Positions 15,451 to 24,192 are shown, numbered from the stretch's first letter. The stretch is 43,356 bases of DNA from Oscillospiraceae bacterium (GCA_009777275.1 WRME01000002.1:1-43356), one strand, 5' to 3'. The notes: generated by a model not told the origin, from the sequence alone. Numbers and translations: made by a program.

Positions 15451-17223
15451 CTAATTGCCCTCATCCTGCGATGTGCAGAGTGCGTAATAATCGCCTTTTA
15501 GTTCCATAAGTTCATCGTGGGTGCCGCATTCGGTTATGCCTTTGTTGGCGACATACATGATTTTGTCGCAGTTCTTTATGGTAGACAGCCTATGTGCTAT
15601 TATAAATGAGGTGCGTCCCACAAGCAGCTGCTTTAACCCCTCTTGGAGATAGCGTTCGAGCTTTGTATCTATAGAAGAGGTTGCCTCGTCTAATATTAGT
15701 ATCTTGGGGTCTGATATAAGGGTGCGGGCAAAGGAGATCAGCTGCTTTTCACCCGAGCTAAGCCCACCGCCCCGTTCAGGCAGTTCGGTGTTGTACCCAT
15801 CGGGTAGGTTGCTGATAAACTCGTGAGCACAGACCGTCTTACAGGCGGCCTCAACCTCTTGGGGGGTGGCATCGAGCTTTCCGTATCTGATGTTGTCGAT
15901 GATCGTTCCCGAGAATATAAAGCTGTCCTGTAGCATTATGCCCATCTGAGACCGCAGAGAATGGAGCGTGACCTTGGATATATCGTGTCCGTCTATCAAG
16001 AGCTGACCCCCGCTCAGGTCATAAAAGCGGGATATGAGATTGACAATGGTGGTTTTGCCCGCTCCGGTAGCCCCGACTAATGCGATCGACTCACCCGGAT
16101 TTATCGTAAAGGAAACATCCTCGAGTATAACGGCATGAGGATCGTATGAAAATGTTACATTCTTAAATTCGAGCTGTCCGGTAATCTCGGGCAGGGTATA
16201 GGCGTTGTCACAGTCGTCTATATGGACAGGCTCCTCCATCGTTTCAAATATACGCTCAAGATAGGATATGGCCGTGATAAAGCTGTTATACAGGTTTGAT
16301 ATGCTGATGATAGGCTGCCAAAACCGCTGGGTATAGGCACCCATTGCCACGACGACGGCAAGCGAAGTTGTAGGAGCGAAGAGCAGAGTTCCGGTCATGT
16401 ATAGCACCACCGTGGTTATTGTCAGCACAACCTCGGATGTCGGCTGGATGGAGCAGGATAAAAACTGCGCGTGTTTCCATGCTTTTGATGTTGCGGTGTT
16501 GAGGGTATTGTATATCTCGGCGTTTTCGTTTTCACGAGTAAATATCTGGGTTATCTTAACCCCATCGAGACTTTCGGATAAATATGCGGTGAGGTTAGAG
16601 TTTTTGTTGGAGACCGCCTGCCACGCTCTGCGTTGACGGGGTTTTATCAGTATAATCACCAGCAGGAAGACAGGCGTTCCGGACATTGCTATCAAGGTCA
16701 AAGAGGGCGAAGTTATCAGCATAAAGACCAGTATGAAAATAAGGCTGAGAAGGTCTACTATAAAGTTTATAACGCCGCTCGACAGAAAATCGGCGACATT
16801 GTTGACATAGTGTATGACCCGCACCAAGATCTTGCCGTTGGGTCTGCTGTCGTAGTATTGAAAGGGCAGCTTTTGCAGATGGGCAAAGAGATCGGCACGA
16901 ATGTCACGGATGATCTCCTGCCCCGTTTCCATCATTATAACCGAGCGGAACCGTGCCAAAACTATGCTGACGGCAATCAGCAATGTCGCCGCAATAGCGA
17001 GTATGACCAGTTCCCGATGATCCTTGTTGGGGAAGGTAACGCCCATTGCTCGCATTATTATCTGCGGAACGCTGAGTGAGCAGACTATACTGAACACACT
17101 CAGCACAAAACAGATGACCATCTTGCGGGTGTGTTTTTTTATGTATTTCCCCGCTTTTTTCAGATGCGAAAAACTAAATGGCGATTCGAGCGTTTCGTCT
17201 ATGTCAAATTTGTTACGCGCCAA
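15451..17223 (-). CDS. ABC exporter half-transporter with consensus ATPase site
   Basis: This half-transporter has an N-terminal six-helix exporter domain (about 30-320) and a C-terminal nucleotide-binding domain: Walker A GATGAGKTT, signature LSSGEKQ, Walker B ILILDEATSSID with the catalytic Glu, and H-loop IIAHRLST. It pairs with the upstream half-transporter, giving a heterodimer like BmrCD or TM287/288, which export drugs or lipids. The ORF-track GTG at 17232 lies inside AGGAGGT. The better start is TTG at 17221-17223, 8 bases after AGGAGG, giving an 11-base overlap with the partner gene. The substrate is not determinable. Confidence 0.9.
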   Translation of the reverse strand: MARNKFDIDETLESPFSFSHLKKAGKYIKKHTRKMVICFVLSVFSIVCSLSVPQIIMRAMGVTFPNKDHRELVILAIAATLLIAVSIVLARFRSVIMMETGQEIIRDIRADLFAHLQKLPFQYYDSRPNGKILVRVIHYVNNVADFLSSGVINFIVDLLSLIFILVFMLITSPSLTLIAMSGTPVFLLVIILIKPRQRRAWQAVSNKNSNLTAYLSESLDGVKITQIFTRENENAEIYNTLNTATSKAWKHAQFLSCSIQPTSEVVLTITTVVLYMTGTLLFAPTTSLAVVVAMGAYTQRFWQPIISISNLYNSFITAISYLERIFETMEEPVHIDDCDNAYTLPEITGQLEFKNVTFSYDPHAVILEDVSFTINPGESIALVGATGAGKTTIVNLISRFYDLSGGQLLIDGHDISKVTLHSLRSQMGIMLQDSFIFSGTIIDNIRYGKLDATPQEVEAACKTVCAHEFISNLPDGYNTELPERGGGLSSGEKQLISFARTLISDPKILILDEATSSIDTKLERYLQEGLKQLLVGRTSFIIAHRLSTIKNCDKIMYVANKGITECGTHDELMELKGDYYALCTSQDEGN

Positions 17224-18979
17224 CGGTAACACCTCCTAAATCGTTCTGCAGGTCGTATATTTCACGGTAGTACCCACCGTTTGCTATGAGTTGGTCGTGG
17301 GTTCCCATTTCTGTGATTCTGCCGTGATCCATGATTATGATTTTGTCGGCGTATTTTGTTGTAGAAACCCGTTGGGCGATTATTATCTTGGTCGCCTTGA
17401 ATGGCAGATTGTCAAGATTGCTCCTTATCTCCTTTTCTGTCTCGAGATCCACCGCCGATGTTGTGTCATCGAGAATGAGTATGGCGGGCTTTTTGGCAAG
17501 GGCACGGGCAAGAGCGATACGCTGTTTCTGTCCGCCCGAAAGACCCGTCCCCCGCTCGCCGATGATTGTATCATACCCCTCTTCAAGACCGCTGATAAAA
17601 TCCGCGCAGGCATATCGGGCGTAGAGCCGTGTGTCATCCTCGGACATGGAGGAATCGGAGTAGGATATATTCCCGTCAACCGTATCGGAAAAGAGGAAGA
17701 CCTCCTGGGTTGCGATTCCTATAGCAGACCGCAGATCGGCAAGTTTTAGTCGGTTTATGTCGATGCCGTCAAACCTTATGCTGCCGCTATTTATGTCATA
17801 GAGACGTCCCAGCAGATTGATGAGCAAGGTCTTGCCGCATCCGGTCGGACCCATGATCGCTATCGTTTCTCCCGGCTCTACATCAAACGAAATATCCTCA
17901 AGAATAGCCCGCCCGTCAAAAACAAGGCTGACATTGTTCAGCTCTATTTTTCCGCTCAACGGCTCGGTAAGATTCTCGACATCATGCCTGTCAACAATGG
18001 TCGGGGAGGCATAGTAGAGTTCCACTACCTTTTCGGCGCTGCTGAAGAAACGCTGAAAATCGTTCATAACCATACCAAAATTCCGCATGGGGTTTGACAC
18101 CTGCCAGGCAAGGGTTGAAAAGGCTACATATTCACCCATAGTGAGTTTATCCGCCATGAAAAAGAATCCGCCCACAAGCAGGGTGATGATAATAAACGAA
18201 AATGCCATCCCCTCCATGAACGGGAAGTATGTAAACCACTTCCGCGCGGCATTTTCAGAGGCGGTTTTGTAGGCGTTGTTGTACTTTGCAAAGACCTCTT
18301 TCTCGTGTTCCTCCCGTGCAAAGGTCTTTACAACCTTGTTACCCGCTATGTTTTCACCCGTGCGGTTGTTGAGTTCCGAGAGTTTTTGACGGGTTATAAG
18401 ATGGAGGGGCCGTACATTCTTGCGAATGAAGACCCTCAGCACAAATATGAGCGGGGAAACGGCAGCAAAAATCAGGGCAAACTGCCAGTTCACCCAAAAG
18501 AGATATATCAGCGTTGTTGAAAATATCAGTATCGAATCCAGACCCATGCGTGTTACCCATGCAACAAAGTGCCGAATCATGTCAAGGTCTCCGGTAAGTC
18601 TTGTCATAAGATCGCCGGTTCGGTTTTTATCAAAAAACACCGAATCCTGCCTTTGCATATTTTTATACAGATGATTACGCAGACGAACGATCAGTCCCTG
18701 TGAGCTGAACTCTATCAACATAAGCATGAGATAGAAAACCGACAGCCTTATTATAACATAGGGTATCATAATAAAGGCATAGGTATAGAGCAGATCGGGG
18801 TTGCGGAAAAACTCGCCCGATTCTTTGGTCACACCCACAACTGCATGGTCGATTATGTAGGAGGTGAAGGCAGGGGCGGCAAATGTCGTCGCCGCACAGA
18901 TCGACGAAATGATAATAGCGGTAATCCACTGAGCCCTGTTTCCTTTTAGATTTTTCCACAGCCATCTTGTTAAAAACAT
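17213..18979 (-). CDS. ABC exporter half-transporter with degenerate ATPase site
   Basis: The first gene of the exporter pair. It has six predicted membrane helices (for example WITAIIISSICAATTFA and FSFIIITLLVGGFFFM) followed by a nucleotide-binding domain: Walker A GPTGCGKT, signature LSGGQKQ, Walker B ILILDDTTSAVD and switch loop IIAQRVST. The catalytic Glu after Walker B is Asp and the switch His is Gln. This is the non-hydrolytic site typical of one subunit of heterodimeric exporters. The start is ATG at 18979, after GGAG; the ORF-track start is a TTG four codons upstream. Translation is coupled to the partner gene. Confidence 0.9.
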   Translation of the reverse strand: MFLTRWLWKNLKGNRAQWITAIIISSICAATTFAAPAFTSYIIDHAVVGVTKESGEFFRNPDLLYTYAFIMIPYVIIRLSVFYLMLMLIEFSSQGLIVRLRNHLYKNMQRQDSVFFDKNRTGDLMTRLTGDLDMIRHFVAWVTRMGLDSILIFSTTLIYLFWVNWQFALIFAAVSPLIFVLRVFIRKNVRPLHLITRQKLSELNNRTGENIAGNKVVKTFAREEHEKEVFAKYNNAYKTASENAARKWFTYFPFMEGMAFSFIIITLLVGGFFFMADKLTMGEYVAFSTLAWQVSNPMRNFGMVMNDFQRFFSSAEKVVELYYASPTIVDRHDVENLTEPLSGKIELNNVSLVFDGRAILEDISFDVEPGETIAIMGPTGCGKTLLINLLGRLYDINSGSIRFDGIDINRLKLADLRSAIGIATQEVFLFSDTVDGNISYSDSSMSEDDTRLYARYACADFISGLEEGYDTIIGERGTGLSGGQKQRIALARALAKKPAILILDDTTSAVDLETEKEIRSNLDNLPFKATKIIIAQRVSTTKYADKIIIMDHGRITEMGTHDQLIANGGYYREIYDLQNDLGGVTVGA

Positions 18980-19015
18980 ATCATTCTCCAATTAATTATA
19001 AAAAAGTTTAAATAA

Positions 19016-19051
19016 AGCCCGAAAATCTTTCTGTCAACGGATTTTCGGGCT
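19016..19051 (-). terminator. Intrinsic terminator after tRNA-Cys
   Basis: The perfect 12-base stem AGCCCGAAAATC/GATTTTCGGGCT is followed on the minus strand by TTATTT. It ends the tRNA transcript before the ABC operon. The stem would also form on the plus strand. Confidence 0.8.
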
Positions 19052-19064
19052 TATATTTACGTTT

Positions 19065-19139
19065 TGGAGGCACCACCCGGACTTGAACCGGGGAATAGAG
19101 GTTTTGCAGACCTCGGCCTTACCGCTTGGCTATGGTGCC
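19065..19139 (-). tRNA. tRNA-Cys(GCA)
   Basis: On the minus strand GGCACCA pairs with TGGTGCC, followed by T and an encoded CCA. The anticodon loop CTGCAAA gives GCA. The T loop is GTTCAAGTC. Confidence 0.96.
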
Positions 19140-19206
19140 GCACAAAGGAATGAGGACATAGGAGAACAAAGCTAAATGTTTCCCAATTCCTCATACTTTA
19201 AACGAA

Positions 19207-19282
19207 TGGAGCGGATTACGAGGCTCGAACTCGCTACCTCCACCTTGGCAAGGTGGCGCTCTACCAGATGAGCTAAATCCGC
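19207..19282 (-). tRNA. tRNA-Gly(GCC)
   Basis: On the minus strand GCGGATT pairs with AATCCGC, followed by T and an encoded CCA. The anticodon loop TTGCCAA gives GCC. The T loop is GTTCGAGCC. Confidence 0.96.
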
Positions 19283-19287
19283 AGAAC

Positions 19288-19309
19288 GGTACGCACAGGG
19301 GTGCGTACC
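19288..19309. repeat. R2 palindrome
   Basis: A single perfect copy, GGTACGCAC-AGGG-GTGCGTACC, lies between tRNA-Gly and the lipoprotein gene. It may act as a stem in the lipoprotein transcript. Confidence 0.75.
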
Positions 19310-19322
19310 ATACAAGTTGTTT

Positions 19323-19754
19323 TTATTTGCCGTATTCTTCAGATGCTAAAACATTTCCGTCGCCGTCTAAATACTCAACAATTACAGAATCGGCATTAGC
19401 GCCTGCTAAGTTTGCCGCCTCTAACATAGGTTCAAAGATTGCTCCGGACATTTCTAAGGACATTTCTGCAATTTCTTTTGTCAATGATTCACCCTGATAG
19501 GAAAAAACAAGTGAATTTCCCCTAGCGGACGCCTTGATGCTCAAAGCATCGGTTGCCATTGCCTCAAATATCTCGTTGTTAGCATCTATGTAGTCTAAGA
19601 GAGCCTGGTTGGCCGCATCGCCGGAACCGCCACCGACAGAATCCGATGCAGATGTAGAAGTGCCGCCGTTGCTACCACCGTTGTCTGTATTGCATCCCGC
19701 AAAAACAACCAACATAAATGATAACGCCAGCAAGCTTACTAATAATTTCTTCAT
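19323..19754 (-). CDS. Small lipoprotein (DUF4854-like)
   Basis: This is a 143-residue exported lipoprotein. It has a basic N-terminus, a hydrophobic stretch and the lipobox VFAGC with Cys21, followed by a Gly/Ser-rich linker (about 25-47). The mature domain (DYIDANNEIFEAMATDALSI ... LVFSYQGESL) resembles the small DUF4854-type domain seen in Firmicute lipoproteins; this family call is from memory of its pattern. AAAGGAG precedes the ATG. The gene lies between tRNA-Phe and tRNA-Gly on the same strand, an unusual place, and may be cotranscribed with them. Confidence 0.75.
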   Translation of the reverse strand: MKKLLVSLLALSFMLVVFAGCNTDNGGSNGGTSTSASDSVGGGSGDAANQALLDYIDANNEIFEAMATDALSIKASARGNSLVFSYQGESLTKEIAEMSLEMSGAIFEPMLEAANLAGANADSVIVEYLDGDGNVLASEEYGK

Positions 19755-19825
19755 GCGATAAACTCCTTTTTCTCAAGCGGCATACACCATGCCGCTTCAT
19801 AATTATTTCTCGGAAAACCTGAGAA

Positions 19826-19901
19826 TGGTGCCTCCGGTCGGAATCGAACCAACGACACGTGGATTTTCAGTCCACTGCTCTACCGACTGAGCTACAGAGG
19901 C
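19826..19901 (-). tRNA. tRNA-Phe(GAA)
   Basis: On the minus strand GCCTCTG pairs with CGGAGGC, followed by A and an encoded CCA. The anticodon loop CTGAAAA gives GAA. The T loop is GTTCGATTC. Confidence 0.96.
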
Positions 19902-20003
19902 GGGACAAAACCATGAATAATCGTGATTTTTATTGGGTTTCTGCAACTACCCAACTTACTTAGACACGGGGATTTTGTGCCATTGGACACGGTGACTTTA
20001 TTT

Positions 20004-20032
20004 ATTCTACACATAATTAACAATTTTGTCAA
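20004..20032 (-). promoter_or_regulatory. Promoter of the tRNA-Phe/lipoprotein/tRNA-Gly/tRNA-Cys unit
   Basis: On the minus strand TTGACA (20027-20032) and TAGAAT (20004-20009) are 17 bases apart, about 100 bases upstream of tRNA-Phe. Between them and the tRNA lies a short repeated motif (GACACGGGG / GACACGGTG) of unknown meaning. Confidence 0.65.
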
Positions 20033-20128
20033 GCGTTTTTTTAATTTTTTAAAATATTATTTTTTTGTATTATTTTTCCAACATCCCCTCGCATAAAATA
20101 AACCCACGCCGCACAGGAGGGTCATGCA

Positions 20129-20368
20129 ATGAAGACGATTCGCCGGATAGCAGATGAGATTGGGGTAACAAAGCAAAGGGTTTATAGGTACATAAAAAAG
20201 CATGGGATTGTTGAGAAGTGTCAAAAGCAAGGCGTGATGTACTTCGATGATGCGGTTGAAAACCTGATAAAACAGGCATTTTTGCACAAAACCGTATCAA
20301 ACGAAACGCAAACGGAACAGGTTCAAAACACGCTTGTTTCGATGTTGACAACAACGGGCGATTCGTGA
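20129..20368 (+). CDS. Small HTH DNA-binding protein of a mobilizable element
   Basis: This 79-residue protein begins with a helix-turn-helix (IRRIADEIGVTKQRVYRYIKK), followed by a polar tail without further features. Short HTH genes of this type often precede MobA/MobL relaxase genes in clostridial plasmids and integrative mobilizable elements, as happens here. AGGAGGG precedes the ATG. It may regulate the mob gene or act as an accessory DNA-binding protein at oriT. Confidence 0.7.
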   Translation: MKTIRRIADEIGVTKQRVYRYIKKHGIVEKCQKQGVMYFDDAVENLIKQAFLHKTVSNETQTEQVQNTLVSMLTTTGDS

Positions 20369-20506
20369 CGGTGTCGGCTTTGCTTATTGCGTGGCAATTT
20401 CGCAAGCCGTGGGTTGCCGCAAAAGCGGCAAGTGGTTTGTGAGCGTGCGAGCGATTCGCCGCCGCAAATGCGCCGACTGAATCCGCCCGACATTCACAAA
20501 CCACAA

Positions 20507-20536
20507 AGGGCGCACTTATACATTGCTCCGCAATGT
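20507..20536 (-). other. MobQ-type origin of transfer (oriT)
   Basis: On the minus strand the hairpin ACATTGC-GGA-GCAATGT is followed after one base by TAAGTGCGCCCT. This is the core and nick region of RSF1010/MobQ-type origins, in the same order (inverted repeat, then nick sequence). It lies about 70 bases upstream of a broken MobA/MobL relaxase gene, where such an oriT is expected. Confidence 0.8.
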
Positions 20537-20560
20537 GCGTGCCGGACAAGCAACAGACAA

Positions 20561-20599
20561 CCCCCGAAAATCATATGATTTAGTATCATAATTCGGGGG
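20561..20599. repeat. Hairpin upstream of relaxase start
   Basis: CCCCCGAA and TTCGGGGG flank an AT-rich centre (TCATATGATTTAG) and end 7 bases before the relaxase ATG. The stem would mask the ribosome site of the mob gene or act as a protein-binding site. Confidence 0.55.
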
Positions 20600-20605
20600 T
20601 GGAGC

Positions 20606-21171
20606 ATGGCGATTTATCATCTTCACGTTGGCATTATCAGCCGCAAAACAGGGCGTTCGGCGGTTGCGGCTTCGGCGTATCGGGCGGGCGAAAAATGTGT
20701 CGCAGTCAACGCCGCCGCCTATCGTTCGGGAGAAAAATTACAAGACGAAAAAACCTACATTTAAAGGGATTTTCCAACCGCATTGACCATCGCACGCTAA
20801 AGGTGCAGGGCGTTGATCGTGAGCCGACAATTCATGTTGGTGTGATTGCGTGGAATTTGGAGAAAAAGGGCATTATTACCGATAAAATGCAGAAAAACAA
20901 GGCGATAATCGCACGAAATACGGCGCTGTATTTGCACAAATTGCGTGTTGGATATTCGCAAATCAACAGAGAAATTGCGAAACTGCAACAAGAGTTTATC
21001 CGACACAAAACAACTCCTGAAAAATCATATGATTCGAATCCAAACGCACAAATAATCTTTGACAGATTATCCGAACTTGACAGAGAAAATCAACGGCAGG
21101 ATTATCCGGATCAAAGACCGGCAAGACGATGGGAGCGTGAGAGAGAAAGGGAATGGGAACGCGGGCGGTGA
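20606..21171 (+). pseudogene. MobA/MobL (MobQ) relaxase, internally deleted and frameshifted
   Basis: The first fragment (20606-20764, 52 codons) starts MAIYHLHVGIISRKTGRSAV and holds the typical AAAYRSGEKL stretch, then stops. The second fragment, in another frame from about 20767, continues RIDHRTLKVQGVDREPTIH and LRVGYSQINREIAKLQQEFI, which belong after the catalytic HUH region of the family. The roughly 150 residues with the catalytic Tyr and His motifs are missing or out of frame, so this relaxase cannot work. Inside the first fragment AASAYRAGEK and NAAAYRSGEK look like a short internal duplication. The oriT beside it may still be usable by another relaxase. Confidence 0.85.
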
Positions 21172-21174
21172 AAA

Positions 21175-21501
21175 CTAAATCTCTTCAAGTTGTTTTTTTA
21201 ATGCGTTTAGATCGATTTTTATAATATCCCAAACTAATTCAAAGTTTACACCCTCATAATTATGCACTAAACGATTACGAAGTCCGCGCATTTTATGCCA
21301 AGGAACATCAGTGTGTTTCTGTTGAAAGTCGCTATCCAGTCTGTTCGCAAGTTCGCCAATTTGCAAGAGATTGAAAACACAAGCTTCTATCAATTTTGAA
21401 TCTGTTAAAAAATCTGGCATTCCAACAGTTGAAATATATCGGTTTATCTTTTCGATACATTCGATTATCTTTACAAGGATAATTTCGTTCTTCCTATCCA
21501 T
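21175..21501 (-). CDS. hepT: HepT-like toxin (DUF86)
   Basis: This 108-residue all-helical protein carries the HEPN signature RNRLVHNY (RX4HXY) near residue 75-82, the RNase active site of HepT toxins. ATG at 21501 lies inside the last codons of the nucleotidyltransferase gene, giving the coupled antitoxin-toxin order of type VII HepT/MntA pairs. The ORF-track start at 21567 is too far upstream. Known HepT proteins are neutralised when MntA adds AMP to a Tyr beside the motif; the Tyr is present. The stop is 4 bases from the converging relaxase remnant. Confidence 0.88.
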   Translation of the reverse strand: MDRKNEIILVKIIECIEKINRYISTVGMPDFLTDSKLIEACVFNLLQIGELANRLDSDFQQKHTDVPWHKMRGLRNRLVHNYEGVNFELVWDIIKIDLNALKKQLEEI

Positions 21502-21805
21502 ATATCCGCACTCCTGTCGTGGCAACTTCATGTTCAATAGGTGAATCTGCATTGATATAACGCACATCGATTAAATCAACTTTTTTATTCAGAGCTTCAC
21601 ACACATTCTCAATAAGCCCGACAAAATCAAGACCACGCAACCCACTGTCAACCAATATATCCACATCGCTGTCCGCCGTTGCTCTTCCTTGTGCGTATGA
21701 TCCAAATAATATGGCACTTTTTACGCCGTTGGATATAAAAACAGGTTCAAGTCTGCGTTTTATTTCTAAAGTATTGTAAACATTTCTATTGTTTGTCCTG
21801 TTCAC
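21494..21805 (-). CDS. mntA: MntA-like nucleotidyltransferase antitoxin
   Basis: This minimal nucleotidyltransferase of 103 residues has the signature GSYAQGRATADSDVD (GSX10DXD) at about residues 36-49 and a second acidic strand (KKVDLIDV). It would adenylylate HepT and so block its RNase. The start is probably GTG at 21803-21805, 8 bases after AGAGGG; the ORF-track GTG at 21814 has no spacing to that site. It overlaps hepT by 8 bases. Confidence 0.87.
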   Translation of the reverse strand: MNRTNNRNVYNTLEIKRRLEPVFISNGVKSAILFGSYAQGRATADSDVDILVDSGLRGLDFVGLIENVCEALNKKVDLIDVRYINADSPIEHEVATTGVRIYG

Positions 21806-21865
21806 TAAAACCACCCTCTTGAAATTATGGTTTTATTATACACCAAAAATACTTTTTTGTAAACA

Positions 21866-21955
21866 CCCCATTTTTTATAGAATACAATCTATAAAAGGGG
21901 CAAAAGAAGTACCAGATAGTTCGGGGAGTTAGTGAAAAAGTGGGGATAAAACAAA
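21866..21955 (+). repeat. Fossil of a recombinase cassette: palindrome joined to recombinase 3' remnant
   Basis: Bases 21873-21900 repeat the hairpin TTTTATAGA-ATACAA-TCTATAAAA plus GGGG that precedes the intact recombinase gene at 23332-23365. Directly after it, AGTTAGTGAAAAAGTGGG and neighbouring bases match the 3' part of the recombinase gene (near 23860). The roughly 480 bases between are absent. This is an older copy of the same cassette with an internal deletion. Confidence 0.65.
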
Positions 21956-22004
21956 CCACACATGACACTAAAAATCTGCATGAAAGTATTTTTAACTATG
22001 ATTT

Positions 22005-22409
22005 TCACAAAAAGAAAGGGATAATTAACTGTGCTATCATTAGAGCGATTTGTATCCAATTAGTAAGTAAATTTGGCAACTGGGAGTTTTCAACACTAAC
22101 TTCAAAGTTTTCTAAGTTCCCTGAAGTTGAATTAATTACACCAACGCATACAAAAGAAATTATTTGTACAATAGTGAGAAATATAATCAGTGCAACGCAT
22201 TTTTGAACAATTGTTATGGAATTGTGAAGAATTTTATAAAGACATCTGATCCATTTTTGCTTTGTCTTTTCTTTTTCAATTCTAACTTTTGTTTCTTCTA
22301 TCCTATTTAATCTAATCATCGTTAAATATTCTTGTATCAAAACTCCCCCCAATTTTGTTTTATTGGGTAGAATGTCTTTATCAGGATCGCTACATAGCAA
22401 TGCGTACAT
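22005..22409 (-). CDS. Hypothetical membrane protein (134 aa)
   Basis: I do not recognise this protein. The N-terminal half is charged and probably helical (RIEETKVRIEKEKTKQKW). Two hydrophobic segments follow (VALIIFLTIVQIISFVCVGV and the terminal IALMIAQLIIPFFL). No strong ribosome site precedes the ATG and no alternative start exists in frame before an upstream stop, so the reading is uncertain. AT content is higher than in the flanking core genes, fitting a transferred region. Confidence 0.45.
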   Translation of the reverse strand: MYALLCSDPDKDILPNKTKLGGVLIQEYLTMIRLNRIEETKVRIEKEKTKQKWIRCLYKILHNSITIVQKCVALIIFLTIVQIISFVCVGVINSTSGNLENFEVSVENSQLPNLLTNWIQIALMIAQLIIPFFL

Positions 22410-22710
22410 TGAATCGTTGATAGAGGGGAGTTCGGTTAGCCATTTTTTTCATGCAAGGAATTGCTTTTATATAACATACGACAACCACCTTTCTCTGTTG
22501 ATTGCCCTTAATTACTCATGATTACACTAAAAGTCGGGCAATTAAAAAAACTTTTGGTGTATCATTATTTCTTGCATTGGAATCACCCTGCCTTTCAATG
22601 TTTTATTCTGCATAATAGACATTTTTGAAGAATCCACTCCATAATATAATAATACTATATAATTTACTAAAAAGGAATAGCACGATCGAATATATATTCG
22701 GTAAATATAC

Positions 22711-22739
22711 TTGACAAACACACTAATATTTGTTACTAT
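22711..22739 (+). promoter_or_regulatory. Promoter of the 160-residue protein
   Basis: TTGACA (22711-22716) and TACTAT (22734-22739) are 17 bases apart and lie just before a strong AAAGGAGG site. The rest of the gap 22410-22710 is AT-rich; I see no gene in it. Confidence 0.75.
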
Positions 22740-22757
22740 TGCACAAAGGAGGTTTTT

Positions 22758-23240
22758 ATGGAGTTCTTAGATTTAATTTCTCACATAAAAGGAATACTAA
22801 CAAACGAAAAGAATAAAAAATTAGAGGATCAACTAAAATATCAAAAAGAAATTAGCGAGCTACCCAAAGGAAGACTTGTCTATAAAGAAACTTTATATGG
22901 CAAGTATTTTTCTCTTCAGTATTATTGCAATGATGCTAAAAAAGCTCGTGTTAAGTATATTGGAAATAATAAAGACACTATATCTGATATGCAAAGTAAA
23001 ATTGATAGACGTAGGTATTTAGAAAAAGAACTTAGAACCCTAAAAATGGATTTGATAACCATTGACAGAATGATAAATCTTGCCAATAAACACATTGAAA
23101 AACAGACAAGCATAAAAGGAACTTTGAAAGAAATAAGTAGCGTAAATGCGATCAATGAAGCACAAACTCAATCACTTGAAACAGATAAACAAAGCACTAA
23201 CACCCCACCGAATAACCCTGACCCAATGAAGAAAATCTGA
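22758..23240 (+). CDS. Coiled-coil protein with short beta domain (DUF6788-like)
   Basis: This 160-residue cytoplasmic protein opens with a charged helix, then a short beta domain: PKGRLVYKETLYGKYFSLQY...ARVKYIG. It resembles the small domain found in many clostridial proteins near mobile elements, with a pattern like PKG-hydrophobic-K and YLQ then KYI. After it comes a coiled coil (about 75-115, RRRYLEKELRTLKMDLITIDRM) and a polar, Pro/Thr-rich tail. Its own promoter and an AAAGGAGG site 5 bases before the ATG mark it as a real, independently expressed gene. It sits between the two copies of the recombinase-associated palindrome. The function is unknown. Confidence 0.7.
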   Translation: MEFLDLISHIKGILTNEKNKKLEDQLKYQKEISELPKGRLVYKETLYGKYFSLQYYCNDAKKARVKYIGNNKDTISDMQSKIDRRRYLEKELRTLKMDLITIDRMINLANKHIEKQTSIKGTLKEISSVNAINEAQTQSLETDKQSTNTPPNNPDPMKKI

Positions 23241-23331
23241 AATAGATGATACTCGAATAAGTAGAAGACCAAATTTAACAAAAGAAGCGCAAATGTGAAT
23301 GAATCACAGAAAACGAGCAGTAATATATTTT

Positions 23332-24006
<675 letters not shown>

Positions 24007-24025
24007 GAGTTCCTCTATGCGGATA

Positions 24026-24054
24026 ATTCTAATGCAAAAATAATGATTTGTCAA
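24026..24054 (-). promoter_or_regulatory. Promoter inside the candidate invertible segment
   Basis: On the minus strand TTGACA (24049-24054) and TAGAAT (24026-24031) are 17 bases apart. As drawn it fires left, through IRL into the end of the recombinase gene. After inversion the same boxes would lie at about 24085-24113 and fire right into the zinc-ribbon gene. A weaker plus-strand pair (TTGCAA 24061-24066, TACAAA 24084-24089, 17 bases apart) also exists in the present orientation. Confidence 0.6.
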
Positions 24055-24132
24055 TGGTTTTTGCAAAAATATTTCTAAAATATTACAAAAACCATGTTTT
24101 TTCGCATAATAACGGCGTTAAGAGGGATTTTT

Positions 24133-24156
24133 CGTAAATGTGTACATTTACGGAGT
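24133..24156 (-). repeat. Right inverted repeat (IRR) of candidate invertible segment
   Basis: CGTAAATGT-GT-ACATTTACGGAGT is the exact reverse complement of 23983-24006. The two repeats enclose 126 bases. The zinc-ribbon gene begins 37 bases past this site. Confidence 0.65.
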
Positions 24157-24192
24157 GGTCTAAAAAATTATATGAAAATTGGGGATATGTTT

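Noticed and set aside
16633-17079. 148-residue plus-strand ORF opposite the ABC transporter
   Set aside because: It is a shadow of the exporter gene with Gln/His/Tyr-rich unlikely protein composition and no ribosome site.
19930-20000. Short repeat GACACGGGG / GACACGGTG between tRNA-Phe and its promoter, as an insertion-sequence end
   Set aside because: Only one pair of short motifs is present and there is no transposase or target duplication; not enough to call a mobile element.
20070-20549. 159-residue minus-strand ORF over the HTH gene and oriT
   Set aside because: The HTH gene on the plus strand is recognisable and has a good ribosome site; the minus frame resembles no protein.
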